A stretch of DNA of 8,753 bases from Actinomycetota bacterium (GCA_005883905.1 VAYD01000206.1:572-9324), one strand, 5' to 3'; positions 1 to 6,727 are shown, counted from the stretch's first letter. Notes: a model not told the origin generated them from the sequence alone. Numbers and translations are program-made.

Positions 1-768
1 ACCTACGTCGACGAGTACCTCCCGCGCGCGATCGACGCGGTGCTGCGGGCGACCGGCGCCGACGGGGTCACGCTGGTGGGGTACTGCCTCGGCGGTGTGC
101 TCGCGCTTCTGTATTCCGCGGGCCACGACGCGCGGGTGCGCAACCTCGTGCTTCTGGCGACGCCGATGGACATGTCCGCGATGGGGCCGATGGTGGCGGC
201 GCTCCACGAAGGCCGGATGGAGCCCGACCAGCTGCTCGACGAGAGCGGCAACGTCCCCGCTGAGCTCCTCTACAGCGGCTTCTTCATGATGGCCCCGACG
301 ACCGCCGTCGCGCAGAACGCGACGCTGCTGCAGAACCTCTGGAACGACGAGTTCGTGACGGGCTTCCAGGCGGTCGGTCAGTGGACGCGCGATCAGGTGC
401 CGTTTCCGGGTGCCGCGTTCCGCCAGGTCGTCCACGACTTCATCCGCCGCAATGTCCTCATGCTGGGCCGCTGGCGGCTCGGCGGGCGCGAGGTCGACTT
501 CACGGCCACCGATGCCGCGGTCCTCAACGTCATGGCGAAGGGCGACCGCGTCGTTCCTGGAGCGGCGTCCCGGCCGGTGGCCGACCTGGTCGGTCGGCCG
601 GAGCGGCGCGAGGAGCTCGTCGTCCCAGGCGGACACGCCACGTTCGGAACCGGCCGCTCGGCCTTCAAGCACACGCTGCCCAGTCTGGCGGCGTGGATCG
701 GCGCGCACAGCGATACCACCTTCGACACGGAGGAACGGCATGGAGATCAGGCACATCGAGTCGGGTGA
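1..768 (+). CDS. phaC: PHA-synthase-like alpha/beta hydrolase, 3' part (class III PhaC-like)
   Basis: The gene is open at the left edge; 255 residues are visible and the N-terminus is missing. It looks like a poly(3-hydroxyalkanoate) synthase-type alpha/beta hydrolase, a family that polymerises hydroxyacyl-CoA at cytoplasmic granules. Seen in the sequence: a lipase-box variant GYCLGG with Cys nucleophile at visible residue 29, the PhaC-type stretch PFPGAAFRQ near residue 136, a catalytic Asp in AKGDRVVP (residue 182) and a catalytic His in PGGHATFG (residue 212). The Cys-to-Asp distance is 153 residues, the same as in the class III enzyme of Allochromatium as I recall it (C149, D302, H331). 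The 3' end overlaps the GNAT gene by 29 bp, so the two are probably co-transcribed. It could instead be a PhaC-related acyltransferase or thioesterase working with the downstream acyl-CoA synthetase. No PhaE/PhaR partner is visible. Confidence 0.8.
   Translation, partial: TYVDEYLPRAIDAVLRATGADGVTLVGYCLGGVLALLYSAGHDARVRNLVLLATPMDMSAMGPMVAALHEGRMEPDQLLDESGNVPAELLYSGFFMMAPTTAVAQNATLLQNLWNDEFVTGFQAVGQWTRDQVPFPGAAFRQVVHDFIRRNVLMLGRWRLGGREVDFTATDAAVLNVMAKGDRVVPGAASRPVADLVGRPERREELVVPGGHATFGTGRSAFKHTLPSLAAWIGAHSDTTFDTEERHGDQAHRVG
729..735 (+). promoter_or_regulatory. Ribosome binding site of the GNAT gene
   Basis: GGAGGAA lies inside the 3' end of the PHA-synthase-like gene. GGAGG is 6 nt before the ATG at 740. 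It settles 740 as the start, although the frame stays open upstream to about 410. Confidence 0.75.
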
Positions 769-1261
769 CAACGACCGCCTGGTCCGCTTCCTGGAGCGGA
801 TTCCCGACGCGGACCGAACGTTCTTCAAGGAGGACGTCGACGACCCACAGGCGAGCCACAAGTGGATGCAGCCGGGTCCCGGCCGCACCGTCGCCGTCGA
901 GGACGGCGAGGTCCTCGGCTGGCTCGCAGTCGTCCCGAAGCCCGGTTGGGCGAGCCATGTCGGCGAGGTGAGGCTGATCGTCGACCCTGCCCAGCGCGGT
1001 CGCGGCATCGGGCGCGCGCTTGCCCGCCGGGCCGTGCTCGAGGCGCTCGACCTCGGCCTCGAGAAGATGGTCGTCGAGGTGATCGCCGTCCAAGAGCCGA
1101 CGATCGCCATGTTCCGCTCGCTCGGGTTCGACCCGGAGGCGTTGCTGACCGACCACGTCCGCGACCGCAACGGCGATCTGCGCGATCTGATGGTCCTGTC
1201 GCACTCGGTGCAGGAGCAGTGGTCGTCGATGATCATGGCCGGGATCGCCGATGACGTCTGA
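740..1261 (+). CDS. GNAT family N-acetyltransferase
   Basis: This 173-residue protein is a single-domain GNAT acetyltransferase, which would transfer an acetyl group from acetyl-CoA to an amine; the substrate cannot be told. The acetyl-CoA pyrophosphate-binding motif A is clear: VRLIVDP leads into QRGRGIGRAL at residues 85-94, matching Q/R-x-x-G-x-G/A. The later motif B is TIAMFRSLGF (121-130), with the usual aromatic residue after the Gly. The start at 740 is supported by a strong Shine-Dalgarno sequence; the longer open frame upstream lies over the PHA-synthase-like gene and is a shadow. The gene overlaps its upstream neighbour by 29 bp and the downstream synthetase by 11 bp, indicating translational coupling. 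Given the position, it might acetylate the neighbouring acyl-CoA synthetase at its catalytic Lys, as known for Pat-type control of acyl-CoA synthetases; that is inference only. Confidence 0.88.
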   Translation: MEIRHIESGDNDRLVRFLERIPDADRTFFKEDVDDPQASHKWMQPGPGRTVAVEDGEVLGWLAVVPKPGWASHVGEVRLIVDPAQRGRGIGRALARRAVLEALDLGLEKMVVEVIAVQEPTIAMFRSLGFDPEALLTDHVRDRNGDLRDLMVLSHSVQEQWSSMIMAGIADDV

Positions 1262-2765
1262 CGGCGTCACGAACGCAGACATGGAGGCGTCGGCGACTGC
1301 GCGCGTGGCCGATGTCGTCCGGCGCTTCGCCCGCGAGCGCCCCGAGCACGTCGCGCTGCGTCACGGCGAGCGCGAGCTGACCTACGCACAGCTGGACGAG
1401 CGCTCCAACCGGCTCGCGCAGGCACTGCTCGCCGGAGGGCTGTCCGAGGGATCACGCGTCGCCTACCTCGGCCGGTCGGCGCCCGAGGTCATCGAGCTGC
1501 TGTTCGCCGTCGCCAAGATAGGCGCCGTCATCGTGCCGCTCAACTGGAGGCTGTCGCCGCGCGAGCTCGGCGGCGTGCTCGCGGACGCGCAGGCACCGCT
1601 GCTGGTCGCCGACACCGTCTACCGGCGGATCGCCGAGGGCCTCTCGCCGCGGGCGCTGCGCATCGTCGGGGACGACTACGAGCACTGGCTGCTCGGCCAC
1701 GACGCCATCGACCCCGGCGGTCGCGGGGAGCCCGGCGACATCGTCGTGCAGATGTACACCTCCGGCACGACGGGCGTCCCCAAGCGCGTGCTGACCACGC
1801 ACCGGAACCTCGCCGCGGCGGCCACGACGTCCGCGTGCTGGGCGTTCGACTCCGACACCGTCAGTCTCACCCCGCTGCCGTTGTTCCACATCGGCGGCAT
1901 CGGCTGGGTCTACTGCGGGCTCTGGCACGGCGCGACGACCATCCTGGTCAGCGAGTTCGAGCCCGCCGCGGTGCTGGACGACCTCGAGCGAATGCGGGTC
2001 ACCAACCCAATCTTCGTGCCGACGATGCTGCAGATGCTGACCGCCGTGCCGGGAGCCGCCGAACGCGACCACGCGGCCCTCCGCAGCATCACGTACGGCG
2101 CCTCGCCGATCACAACCACGACCCTGCGCGCCGCGCTCCGGACGTTCGGCTGCCCGATGATCGGCCTCTACGGGCTGACGGAGAGCACCGGCGGCGTCGT
2201 GCACCTCGACGGCGACGATCACCATACGGACGGTCCGCTCCAGCGCCTGCTGCGGTCGGCCGGCCGTCCGTATCCCTGGGTCGAGCTGCGGATCGCCGAT
2301 CCCGCGACCGGACGTGATGTGCCGACGGGGTCGGTGGGCGAGGTCGGCCGCCCCACCGAGACCGCCGCCGCGCTCACGCCCGACGGCTGGCTGCGCACCG
2401 GCGACGGCGGCTACCTCGACGACGAGGGCTACCTGTTCCTGACCGACCGCGTGAAGGACATGATCGTCAGCGGCGGCGAGAACGTCTACCCGATCGAGGT
2501 CGAGGAGGTGCTCGCCCAGCATCCGGACGTCGCCGACGTCGCGGTGATCGGCGTGCCCGACGAGCGCTGGGGCGAGACCGTGGTGGCGCTGGTCGTTACG
2601 CGCGAAGGTCGCGCGCCCGCGCCGGATGACCTGATCACCTTCGCGCGCGAGCGACTTGCCGGCTACAAGCTCCCGCGCTCGGTCGACTTCGTCGACGACC
2701 TCCCGCGCACGCCTACCGGGAAGGTGCTCAAGCGCGAGTTGCGCGAACGCTACGTCGCGGCCTAG
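1251..2765 (+). CDS. AMP-forming acyl-CoA synthetase (FadD-like), with A6 region missing
   Basis: A 504-residue member of the ANL adenylating superfamily, expected to activate a carboxylic acid with ATP and CoA in the cytoplasm. Motifs in order: A3 P-loop YTSGTTGVPK at 169-178; A5 YGLTEST at 307-313; A7 WLRTGD at 380-385; A8 hinge DRVKD at 399-403 followed by SGGENVYP; A10 PTGK with catalytic Lys at 491. Two oddities are visible. The P-loop continues PKR where the family nearly always has PKG. The stretch between GEV (363-365) and RPTET (367-371) is one residue long, where relatives have about 13 residues including the GYW/GYx part of motif A6. The start at 1251 overlaps the GNAT gene by 11 bp; an ATG at 1281 is an alternative, and neither has a strong Shine-Dalgarno sequence. 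Substrate unknown; a fatty or hydrophobic carboxylic acid is likely from context. Confidence 0.9.
   Translation: MTSDGVTNADMEASATARVADVVRRFARERPEHVALRHGERELTYAQLDERSNRLAQALLAGGLSEGSRVAYLGRSAPEVIELLFAVAKIGAVIVPLNWRLSPRELGGVLADAQAPLLVADTVYRRIAEGLSPRALRIVGDDYEHWLLGHDAIDPGGRGEPGDIVVQMYTSGTTGVPKRVLTTHRNLAAAATTSACWAFDSDTVSLTPLPLFHIGGIGWVYCGLWHGATTILVSEFEPAAVLDDLERMRVTNPIFVPTMLQMLTAVPGAAERDHAALRSITYGASPITTTTLRAALRTFGCPMIGLYGLTESTGGVVHLDGDDHHTDGPLQRLLRSAGRPYPWVELRIADPATGRDVPTGSVGEVGRPTETAAALTPDGWLRTGDGGYLDDEGYLFLTDRVKDMIVSGGENVYPIEVEEVLAQHPDVADVAVIGVPDERWGETVVALVVTREGRAPAPDDLITFARERLAGYKLPRSVDFVDDLPRTPTGKVLKRELRERYVAA
2762..2765. other. Shared CTAG: overlapping stop codons of convergent genes
   Basis: The palindrome CTAG carries TAG for the + strand synthetase (2763-2765) and TAG for the - strand SDR gene (2762-2764). 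The genes meet tail to tail with no intergenic DNA, so there is no room for an intrinsic terminator between them. Confidence 0.95.
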
Positions 2766-3580
2766 TTGTCCCCGCCCATCGGACGCGCCCACCGGGCGCC
2801 GCCGTCGACGGGCAGCACGACGCCCGTCGTGTAGCTGGAAGCGTCGCTTGCCAGATACAGCGCGGTCCCCACGATCTCCTCCGGGTTGCCGGCGCGGCGC
2901 AGCGGGAAGGTGCGCGTCAGTTCGGCGAGCGCGTCCATGTCCCATGCCTCCGAGATGCGCGTCATGAACGGGCCCGGCATGATCGCGTTCACGCGGACCG
3001 CGGGACCGAACGCGTCGGCGAATGCGACCGTCATGGCGTTGACGCCGGCCTTGGCCGCGGCGTAGGGCACGATGTCGCGAGTTGGTCGCACGGCGCCGAC
3101 ACTGGAGACGTTGATGATCGAGCCACCGCCGTCCTGCGCCATCCGCTCGCCCACCAGCGCGCAGAGCCTGAACGGGCCCTTGAGATTGAGCGCGATCGTC
3201 TTGTCCCAGAGCTCCTCGCCGACGTCGCTGAGGCGCCCGTACAGTGGCGATGACCCGGCATTGTTGACGAGCACGTCGATGCGCCCGAACTCCTCGTAGA
3301 CGCTGGTGACCAGCGGCTCGAGCTCCTTCCAGTGGCCGACGTGGCAGGGTTTCGCGCAGGCGCGACCACCGGCGTCGCGCACCTCGGCTGCGACCGCCTC
3401 GCACGCATCCGCGCTGCGGCTCACAACGACGACCTCGGCGCCGCACTGGCCGAAGGCCAGCACCATGGCGCGCCCGAGGCCCTGGGTGCCGCCGGTGACG
3501 ACGATCACGCGCGAGGCCAGGTCGAACAGCCGCCGGGCGTCCCCCTCCGGCGCGTCGGACGGCTCAGCGGATTCCCGCAC
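2762..3580 (-). CDS. Short-chain dehydrogenase/reductase (SDR), FabG-like
   Basis: A 272-residue classical SDR, an NAD(P)-dependent oxidoreductase acting on an alcohol or ketone. Seen in order: cofactor loop TGGTQGLG (29-36), NNAG (106-109), Asn132 in ALNLKG, catalytic Ser160, Tyr173 and Lys177 in the S-x12-Y-x3-K arrangement (IINVSS ... YAAAK), and the PG motif (MPGPF, 202-206) after the active site. The full catalytic tetrad is present. The GTG at 3580 is chosen because GGGAGG sits 4 nt upstream and the SDR fold begins about 20 residues later; the frame stays open to 3724, but that part overlies the hydrolase gene. The start overlaps the 3' end of the MBL-fold hydrolase gene by 17 bp, so the two form an operon. 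In a beta-oxidation-like pathway it could oxidise a 3-hydroxyacyl or a ring hydroxyl group; the substrate is inferred only. Confidence 0.92.
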   Translation of the reverse strand: MRESAEPSDAPEGDARRLFDLASRVIVVTGGTQGLGRAMVLAFGQCGAEVVVVSRSADACEAVAAEVRDAGGRACAKPCHVGHWKELEPLVTSVYEEFGRIDVLVNNAGSSPLYGRLSDVGEELWDKTIALNLKGPFRLCALVGERMAQDGGGSIINVSSVGAVRPTRDIVPYAAAKAGVNAMTVAFADAFGPAVRVNAIMPGPFMTRISEAWDMDALAELTRTFPLRRAGNPEEIVGTALYLASDASSYTTGVVLPVDGGARWARPMGGDN

Positions 3581-4586
3581 GGTGCCTCCCGGATCGTGGG
3601 TCGGCTCTCGAGGTGAGGGCGAAGCAGGGTCGGTTGTCGTCGCCCGACTCGTAGGCCAGCCCGGCCGACACGAGCAGCTCGAGGTGGCCGAGCACCTCCC
3701 ACACCACGAGCAGCGGCTGCTCACGGACGGTCCGCTCAGGCCACAGGCGCTTGGCGATGCCGTACGCGCTCTGCGGACGGTGCAGCAACGCGCCCGCGAT
3801 CCGAGCCGCCCGGGTCCGGTGCTCCGCGATGCGGACGTCGACGAGCGCGCGGTGCGCCTTGACCGGTCGCCCGTGCCCCGCGTAGAGGACGTCCATGGGC
3901 AGGCGCGCCGTCCGCTCGAGGTTGCGCAGGTACTCGGTGCGGGGGCGCGGCCGTTCGCCCTCCGCCTCGCCGAGCGGGACGATCTCGGTGTTGGAGGAGA
4001 TGCCTGCCAGCAGGTGGTCGCCGACGAAGGCCTCGCCCGCGTCGTGGTCGACGAACAGCGTGTCGCTGCGGCTATGGCCCGGACGCGCGAGGACCTCCAG
4101 CTCGCGCCCGCCGGCGCGGACCCGGTCGCCGTCGTCGAGGCGGATGTCGGGCTCGAAGGTCGAGGAGTTGTCGCGCAGGAAGTCCCAGAACGACTCGTTG
4201 TCGGCGATGACCTCGGCGGGCACGCCGTGTGCGCTCATCAGCCGATGCGAGTAGGCGCGGTCGCGTTCGATGTGCGCGCGGCCGTCCGCGACGTAGTCCG
4301 CCGCTTCGCCGAGCAGCGCGATCTCGGCGCCGGAGGCCTCGCGGATGGCCGGCGCCAGGCCCACGTGGTCGAGGTGGTGGTGCGTGCCGAGCACGAGCTC
4401 GATGTCCTCGAGCCGCACGCCCTCGTTGCGCAGTCCGGCGCGCAGTGCCTCGTAGGCCACATCGTCGGCCGGCCCGACGTCCACCAGCGTCAGCGGATCG
4501 CCGCGCAGGAGCCACGCGTTCACCGAGCCGATGTGGATCAGCGGCAGCGCGATGGCGGACACGGAAGGAGGGGCGAACGGCGACAC
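3564..4586 (-). CDS. Metallo-beta-lactamase-fold hydrolase with C-terminal winged helix
   Basis: About 340 residues from the GTG at 4586. It is an MBL-superfamily hydrolase of the glyoxalase II/LACTB2-like type, likely binding two metal ions and cutting a thioester, ester or similar bond. Metal ligands: HHHLDH (69-74, H-x-H-x-D-H), His in PGHSRSD (171), Asp in VGDHLL (190), His in YAGHGRP (238). After the catalytic domain a winged-helix-like segment (about 266-321, with QSAYGIAKRLWP and VVWEVLGHLELL) matches the C-terminal domain common in this subfamily. The frame can be extended to a TTG at 4628, but that codon coincides with a likely -35 box and the family usually starts close to the IALPL strand, so 4586 is preferred; a GTG at 4562 is also possible. 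No convincing Shine-Dalgarno sequence precedes it, and the predicted transcript start is only a few nucleotides upstream. It overlaps the SDR gene by 17 bp. Confidence 0.88.
   Translation of the reverse strand: MSPFAPPSVSAIALPLIHIGSVNAWLLRGDPLTLVDVGPADDVAYEALRAGLRNEGVRLEDIELVLGTHHHLDHVGLAPAIREASGAEIALLGEAADYVADGRAHIERDRAYSHRLMSAHGVPAEVIADNESFWDFLRDNSSTFEPDIRLDDGDRVRAGGRELEVLARPGHSRSDTLFVDHDAGEAFVGDHLLAGISSNTEIVPLGEAEGERPRPRTEYLRNLERTARLPMDVLYAGHGRPVKAHRALVDVRIAEHRTRAARIAGALLHRPQSAYGIAKRLWPERTVREQPLLVVWEVLGHLELLVSAGLAYESGDDNRPCFALTSRADPRSGRHRAGIR
3585..3590 (-). promoter_or_regulatory. Ribosome binding site of the SDR gene
   Basis: On the - strand GGGAGG is followed by CACC and the GTG start at 3580. 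It lies within the last codons of the upstream MBL-fold gene and decides the SDR start against the longer open frame. Confidence 0.7.
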
Positions 4587-4601
4587 CTGAATCCGATTCA
4601 G
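4587..4601. promoter_or_regulatory. Perfect palindrome (putative operator) at the MBL-fold gene start
   Basis: CTGAATCCGATTCAG has perfect 7-bp arms around one central base. It abuts the GTG start of the hydrolase gene and overlaps the end of its predicted -10 box, a position where a bound repressor would block transcription. Its half-site TTCAG also occurs in the TGACTTCAG sites at 4631 and 7462. TetR-type binding is inferred from the neighbouring regulators. Confidence 0.6.
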
Positions 4602-4628
4602 TATGCCACGGCAAGCCTCGATGGGCAA
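4600..4628 (-). promoter_or_regulatory. Putative promoter of the MBL-fold hydrolase-SDR operon
   Basis: On the - strand TTGCCC (4628-4623) and CATACT (4605-4600) are separated by 17 nt; each matches four of six consensus positions. Transcription would start about 6-7 nt before the GTG at 4586, giving a nearly leaderless mRNA, which fits the lack of a Shine-Dalgarno sequence. Operator-like sites lie on both sides: 4631-4641 just upstream of the -35 and 4587-4601 over the start. Confidence 0.45.
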
Positions 4629-4629
4629 C

Positions 4630-4641
4630 CTGACTTCAGTT
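4630..4641. promoter_or_regulatory. TGACTTCAG operator-like site B
   Basis: CTGACTTCAGTT sits immediately upstream of the predicted -35 box of the hydrolase operon. The 11-mer TGACTTCAGTT (4631-4641) is identical to 7462-7472 in the acyl-CoA dehydrogenase promoter. The surrounding 16 bp (4627-4642) form an imperfect palindrome of the form AAnCTGAnnTCAGnTT. Confidence 0.5.
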
Positions 4642-4655
4642 TGAAAAGAAGGCTG

Positions 4656-5327
4656 CTACGCGGCGCGCCGGCGCGACGTCGCGGTGGCGGGCGTCGGTGT
4701 GGGCAGGCCGAGGATCGCCAGGCAGCGGGCGACGAAGAAGTCGGCGACCTGGGCGAGGGTGAGGTCGCCGCCCGTGCGGTACCAGTGCCAGACGCTGTTG
4801 TGCAGGCCCAGGACCGCGCGGGTGAGCAGGCGCGGGTCGGCTTCCGGGATCGCGCCTTGTTCCATCGCGCGTGACAGGAAGGTCGCCCAGGCGAACTCGA
4901 GGTCGCGGGTGCGGGCGCGGGCGCGTTGGCGGGCTTCTTCCTCGCGGGGGCTCGTGCGATGCACCGCCAGCAGTGCCTGTTCGGCGATCAGCACGCGATT
5001 GCACAGGACCTCTTGGTCGCTGAGCTCGAAGCCGCCGCGCAGGACGCGTTCGAGCGTGGCCGGGTAGTCGCTGACCTCGCGCGTGTCGGCCTCGAACTGC
5101 GCCAGGCGCGCCTCCAGCGTGTCGGCCATGATCACGTACAAGCAGTGCAGCTTGGACTCGAAGTAGTGATACAGCGCGGTCGAGCCGATCCCGACCGACT
5201 TGGCCACGTCGGCCCACTTGCTGTCCTCATAGCCGTCCCGCCCGAACGCCTGAATCGCCGCCTCGAGGATGGCGTCGTGCTTGCTGCGGGGGGACCTGCG
5301 TCGGCTCTGAGTTGTCTCTCCTGCCAT
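4656..5327 (-). CDS. TetR/AcrR family transcriptional regulator 1
   Basis: A 223-residue TetR-type repressor: N-terminal DNA-binding domain and a helical ligand-binding, dimerising C-terminal domain. The basic N-terminus (RRRSPRSK) precedes the helix-turn-helix at about 37-56 (KWADVAKSVGIGSTALYHYF), followed by ESKLHCL. The ATG at 5327 is chosen because GGAG lies 5 nt upstream; the frame continues to 5363, but that extension has no such site. The protein is a close paralogue of TetR 2 in this window: over the 40 residues starting at FGRDGYE, 29 are identical, and a long C-terminal stretch (SPREEEAR, ARARTR, RAVLGL, NSVW) also matches. A 53-bp gap with an operator-like site separates it from the upstream FAD gene, and a 69-bp gap from the downstream hydrolase. 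Ligand unknown; an acyl-CoA or pathway intermediate would fit the context. Confidence 0.93.
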   Translation of the reverse strand: MAGETTQSRRRSPRSKHDAILEAAIQAFGRDGYEDSKWADVAKSVGIGSTALYHYFESKLHCLYVIMADTLEARLAQFEADTREVSDYPATLERVLRGGFELSDQEVLCNRVLIAEQALLAVHRTSPREEEARQRARARTRDLEFAWATFLSRAMEQGAIPEADPRLLTRAVLGLHNSVWHWYRTGGDLTLAQVADFFVARCLAILGLPTPTPATATSRRRAA

Positions 5328-5332
5328 ACCTG

Positions 5333-5336
5333 CTCC
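5333..5336 (-). promoter_or_regulatory. Ribosome binding site of TetR 1
   Basis: On the - strand GGAG is followed by CAGGT and the ATG at 5327. It supports this start over the in-frame codon at 5363. Confidence 0.6.
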
Positions 5337-5370
5337 GAATCGAGGCCAGTTCTGTGTGCGCAATGGTACT

Positions 5371-5389
5371 TGACGTCAGGTCAGACCTG
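5371..5389. promoter_or_regulatory. Operator-like site C between the FAD gene and TetR 1
   Basis: TGACGTCAGGTCAG (5371-5384) matches the site at 7462-7475 in 12 of 14 positions. It holds the perfect 8-bp palindrome TGACGTCA and overlaps a second inverted repeat, CAGGTC-A-GACCTG (5377-5389), with 6-bp arms. The site lies 44 bp upstream of the TetR 1 start and runs into the last codons of the FAD dehydrogenase gene. Autoregulation of TetR 1 is the likely role, by inference. Confidence 0.5.
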
Positions 5390-6712
5390 GACTGCGGCGC
5401 GTTCGAGCGCCGTGTCGGCCGCGCGCAGCCCGAAGACGAGGGCGTTGGCGATACCGCCGGCGTAGGCGCGCACGAACACGCCGCCCGTGTCAGCACCGGC
5501 GGCGATCAGGCCCGGGATCGCCACCCCGCGTTCGTCGAGCACGCGCGCGCCCGCGTCGATCCGCACCCCACCAAAGCTGAACGTGATCGCGGGGACCACC
5601 TCGATCACATAGTAGGGCGGCTCGGTGAGCGGCCGGCCGTCGTGCCGGCGGTCGGGGTCCGGCCGGCCCGCTTGGCATTGCTCGTTGAACGACTGCAGCG
5701 ACGCGAGCACCGCCTCGCCCGGGTAGCCCCAGTCCTCGGGGAGGGCCGCGAACTCCTCGAGGTCCTCTGCCACGGCACAGCGTGCCCCCTGGCGGTAGGC
5801 GAGCCGGAACTTGTCGACCGTCTCGGTGCCCTCGACGTACGGCTGCATCATCCACGCCTCGTGGACGTGCTGGTCGTAGATCAGCAGCGCCCGCGGCTCG
5901 CGCTGCTCGAGCAGGTGCATGGGGCTGATGTGGTCGCCGACGGTCTCGTCGACGAAGCGGCGGCCGTCGAGGTTGAGCAGCACGCCGTGCTCGGAGTGGT
6001 AGAAGGTCAGGCTCACGAAGCCGAGCGGGTCGTCGTACGCGATGCGGGACGGGATGAGGTGCCCGTAGAAGCCGGCCCCGCGGGGGCTCGACGCAGCGCC
6101 GGCGGACTGCGCGAGGCGCAGGCCGTCGCCGTTGCTGCCGCGGTTGGCGCGCAGCGGCAGGTCGCGCGCGTGCGGATGGATGAGCTCGGCGCGCAGATCC
6201 GGGTCGCCGCCGAAGCCGCCGGTCGCCACAAGCGTCCAACGCGCGCGGACCTCCCGCAGGCCGCCGTCGGCGCAGCGAAGCACGGCTCCGAGCACCGCAC
6301 CATGCTCGATGAGCAGGCGCTCGGTCCGGGCGCCGAGCAGCAGCTCGCACCCAGGTGCATCGCGCAGCGCGCGCTCTGCGGTCAGGAAGAAGCTCGCGCT
6401 GTCGAATGCGCGGCCGCGCCCGAAGCTCAGCACCTGCACCGCCGGACCGACCTCGACGCCGAGCCCGCGCAGCCACTCGACCGAGCGGTCGTAGTCCTCG
6501 ACGAGCCGCAGCGAGAGGGCCGGGTCGGCGTCCGGGTTCTCGCGCAGCATGATCTCGGCGGTCGGGGCGCTCCAGAGGAAGCCGGCATAGGCCGCCGAGC
6601 CGCCGACGCCGGCGGTCTTCTCCGCAAGCAGCACCGAGGCGCCCTGCTGAGCGGCGCGGACTGCCGCGGCACACCCGGCCATGCCGGCGCCGAGCACGAG
6701 GAGATCGACCAC
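5381..6712 (-). CDS. FAD-dependent dehydrogenase/reductase (FrdA/KstD/TcuA-like flavoprotein)
   Basis: A 443-residue flavoprotein of the fumarate reductase/3-ketosteroid dehydrogenase superfamily (FAD_binding_2 type), which introduces or reduces C=C bonds next to a carbonyl or carboxylate. Seen: Rossmann dinucleotide motif GAGMAG (8-13) with Glu31 of AEK as ribose-binding acid, GVGGSAAYAG (36-44), ATGGFGGD (163-170), NRGSNGDGLRLA (190-201), and the C-terminal FAD signature IPGLIAAGADTGG through YAGGIANALVFG (399-428). Tyr367/368 in PPYYVIEVVP fall where these enzymes carry active-site residues. At 443 residues it is clearly shorter than typical KstD (about 500-560) and closer to TcuA-like members, so calling it a ketosteroid dehydrogenase would be over-reach. 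The start is a GTG 15 bp after the TetR 2 stop, with only a weak G-rich stretch upstream; the two genes are likely co-transcribed. Confidence 0.88.
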   Translation of the reverse strand: MVDLLVLGAGMAGCAAAVRAAQQGASVLLAEKTAGVGGSAAYAGFLWSAPTAEIMLRENPDADPALSLRLVEDYDRSVEWLRGLGVEVGPAVQVLSFGRGRAFDSASFFLTAERALRDAPGCELLLGARTERLLIEHGAVLGAVLRCADGGLREVRARWTLVATGGFGGDPDLRAELIHPHARDLPLRANRGSNGDGLRLAQSAGAASSPRGAGFYGHLIPSRIAYDDPLGFVSLTFYHSEHGVLLNLDGRRFVDETVGDHISPMHLLEQREPRALLIYDQHVHEAWMMQPYVEGTETVDKFRLAYRQGARCAVAEDLEEFAALPEDWGYPGEAVLASLQSFNEQCQAGRPDPDRRHDGRPLTEPPYYVIEVVPAITFSFGGVRIDAGARVLDERGVAIPGLIAAGADTGGVFVRAYAGGIANALVFGLRAADTALERAAVQV

Positions 6713-6727
6713 TGCGGCCCCCGGCGG

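Noticed and set aside
1452..3446. Long - strand open frame of 664 codons opposite the acyl-CoA synthetase.
   Set aside because: The translation is Arg/Gly/Ala-rich with no recognisable domain and is the shadow of two well-supported genes.
3581..3724. Upstream extension of the SDR gene to 3724.
   Set aside because: It overlies the hydrolase gene in another frame, reads as Cys/Ser/Arg-rich shadow sequence, and the GTG at 3580 has a good ribosome binding site.
4587..4628. TTG start at 4628 for the MBL-fold hydrolase.
   Set aside because: It is a rare start with no ribosome binding site, coincides with the likely -35 box, and the extra residues translate the palindrome region. Not fully excluded.
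4659..4678. GC-rich palindromic stretch around GGCGCGCC as a possible terminator.
   Set aside because: It lies within the last codons of TetR 1, in the wrong position to end that transcript with a U-tract, and such runs are common at this GC content.
3306..4874. Open + strand frame of 522 codons opposite the MBL-fold and SDR genes.
   Set aside because: No motifs; antisense to genes with complete catalytic motifs.
5328..5363. N-terminal extension of TetR 1 to 5363.
   Set aside because: The ATG at 5327 has GGAG at proper spacing; the extension adds 12 residues with no family support.
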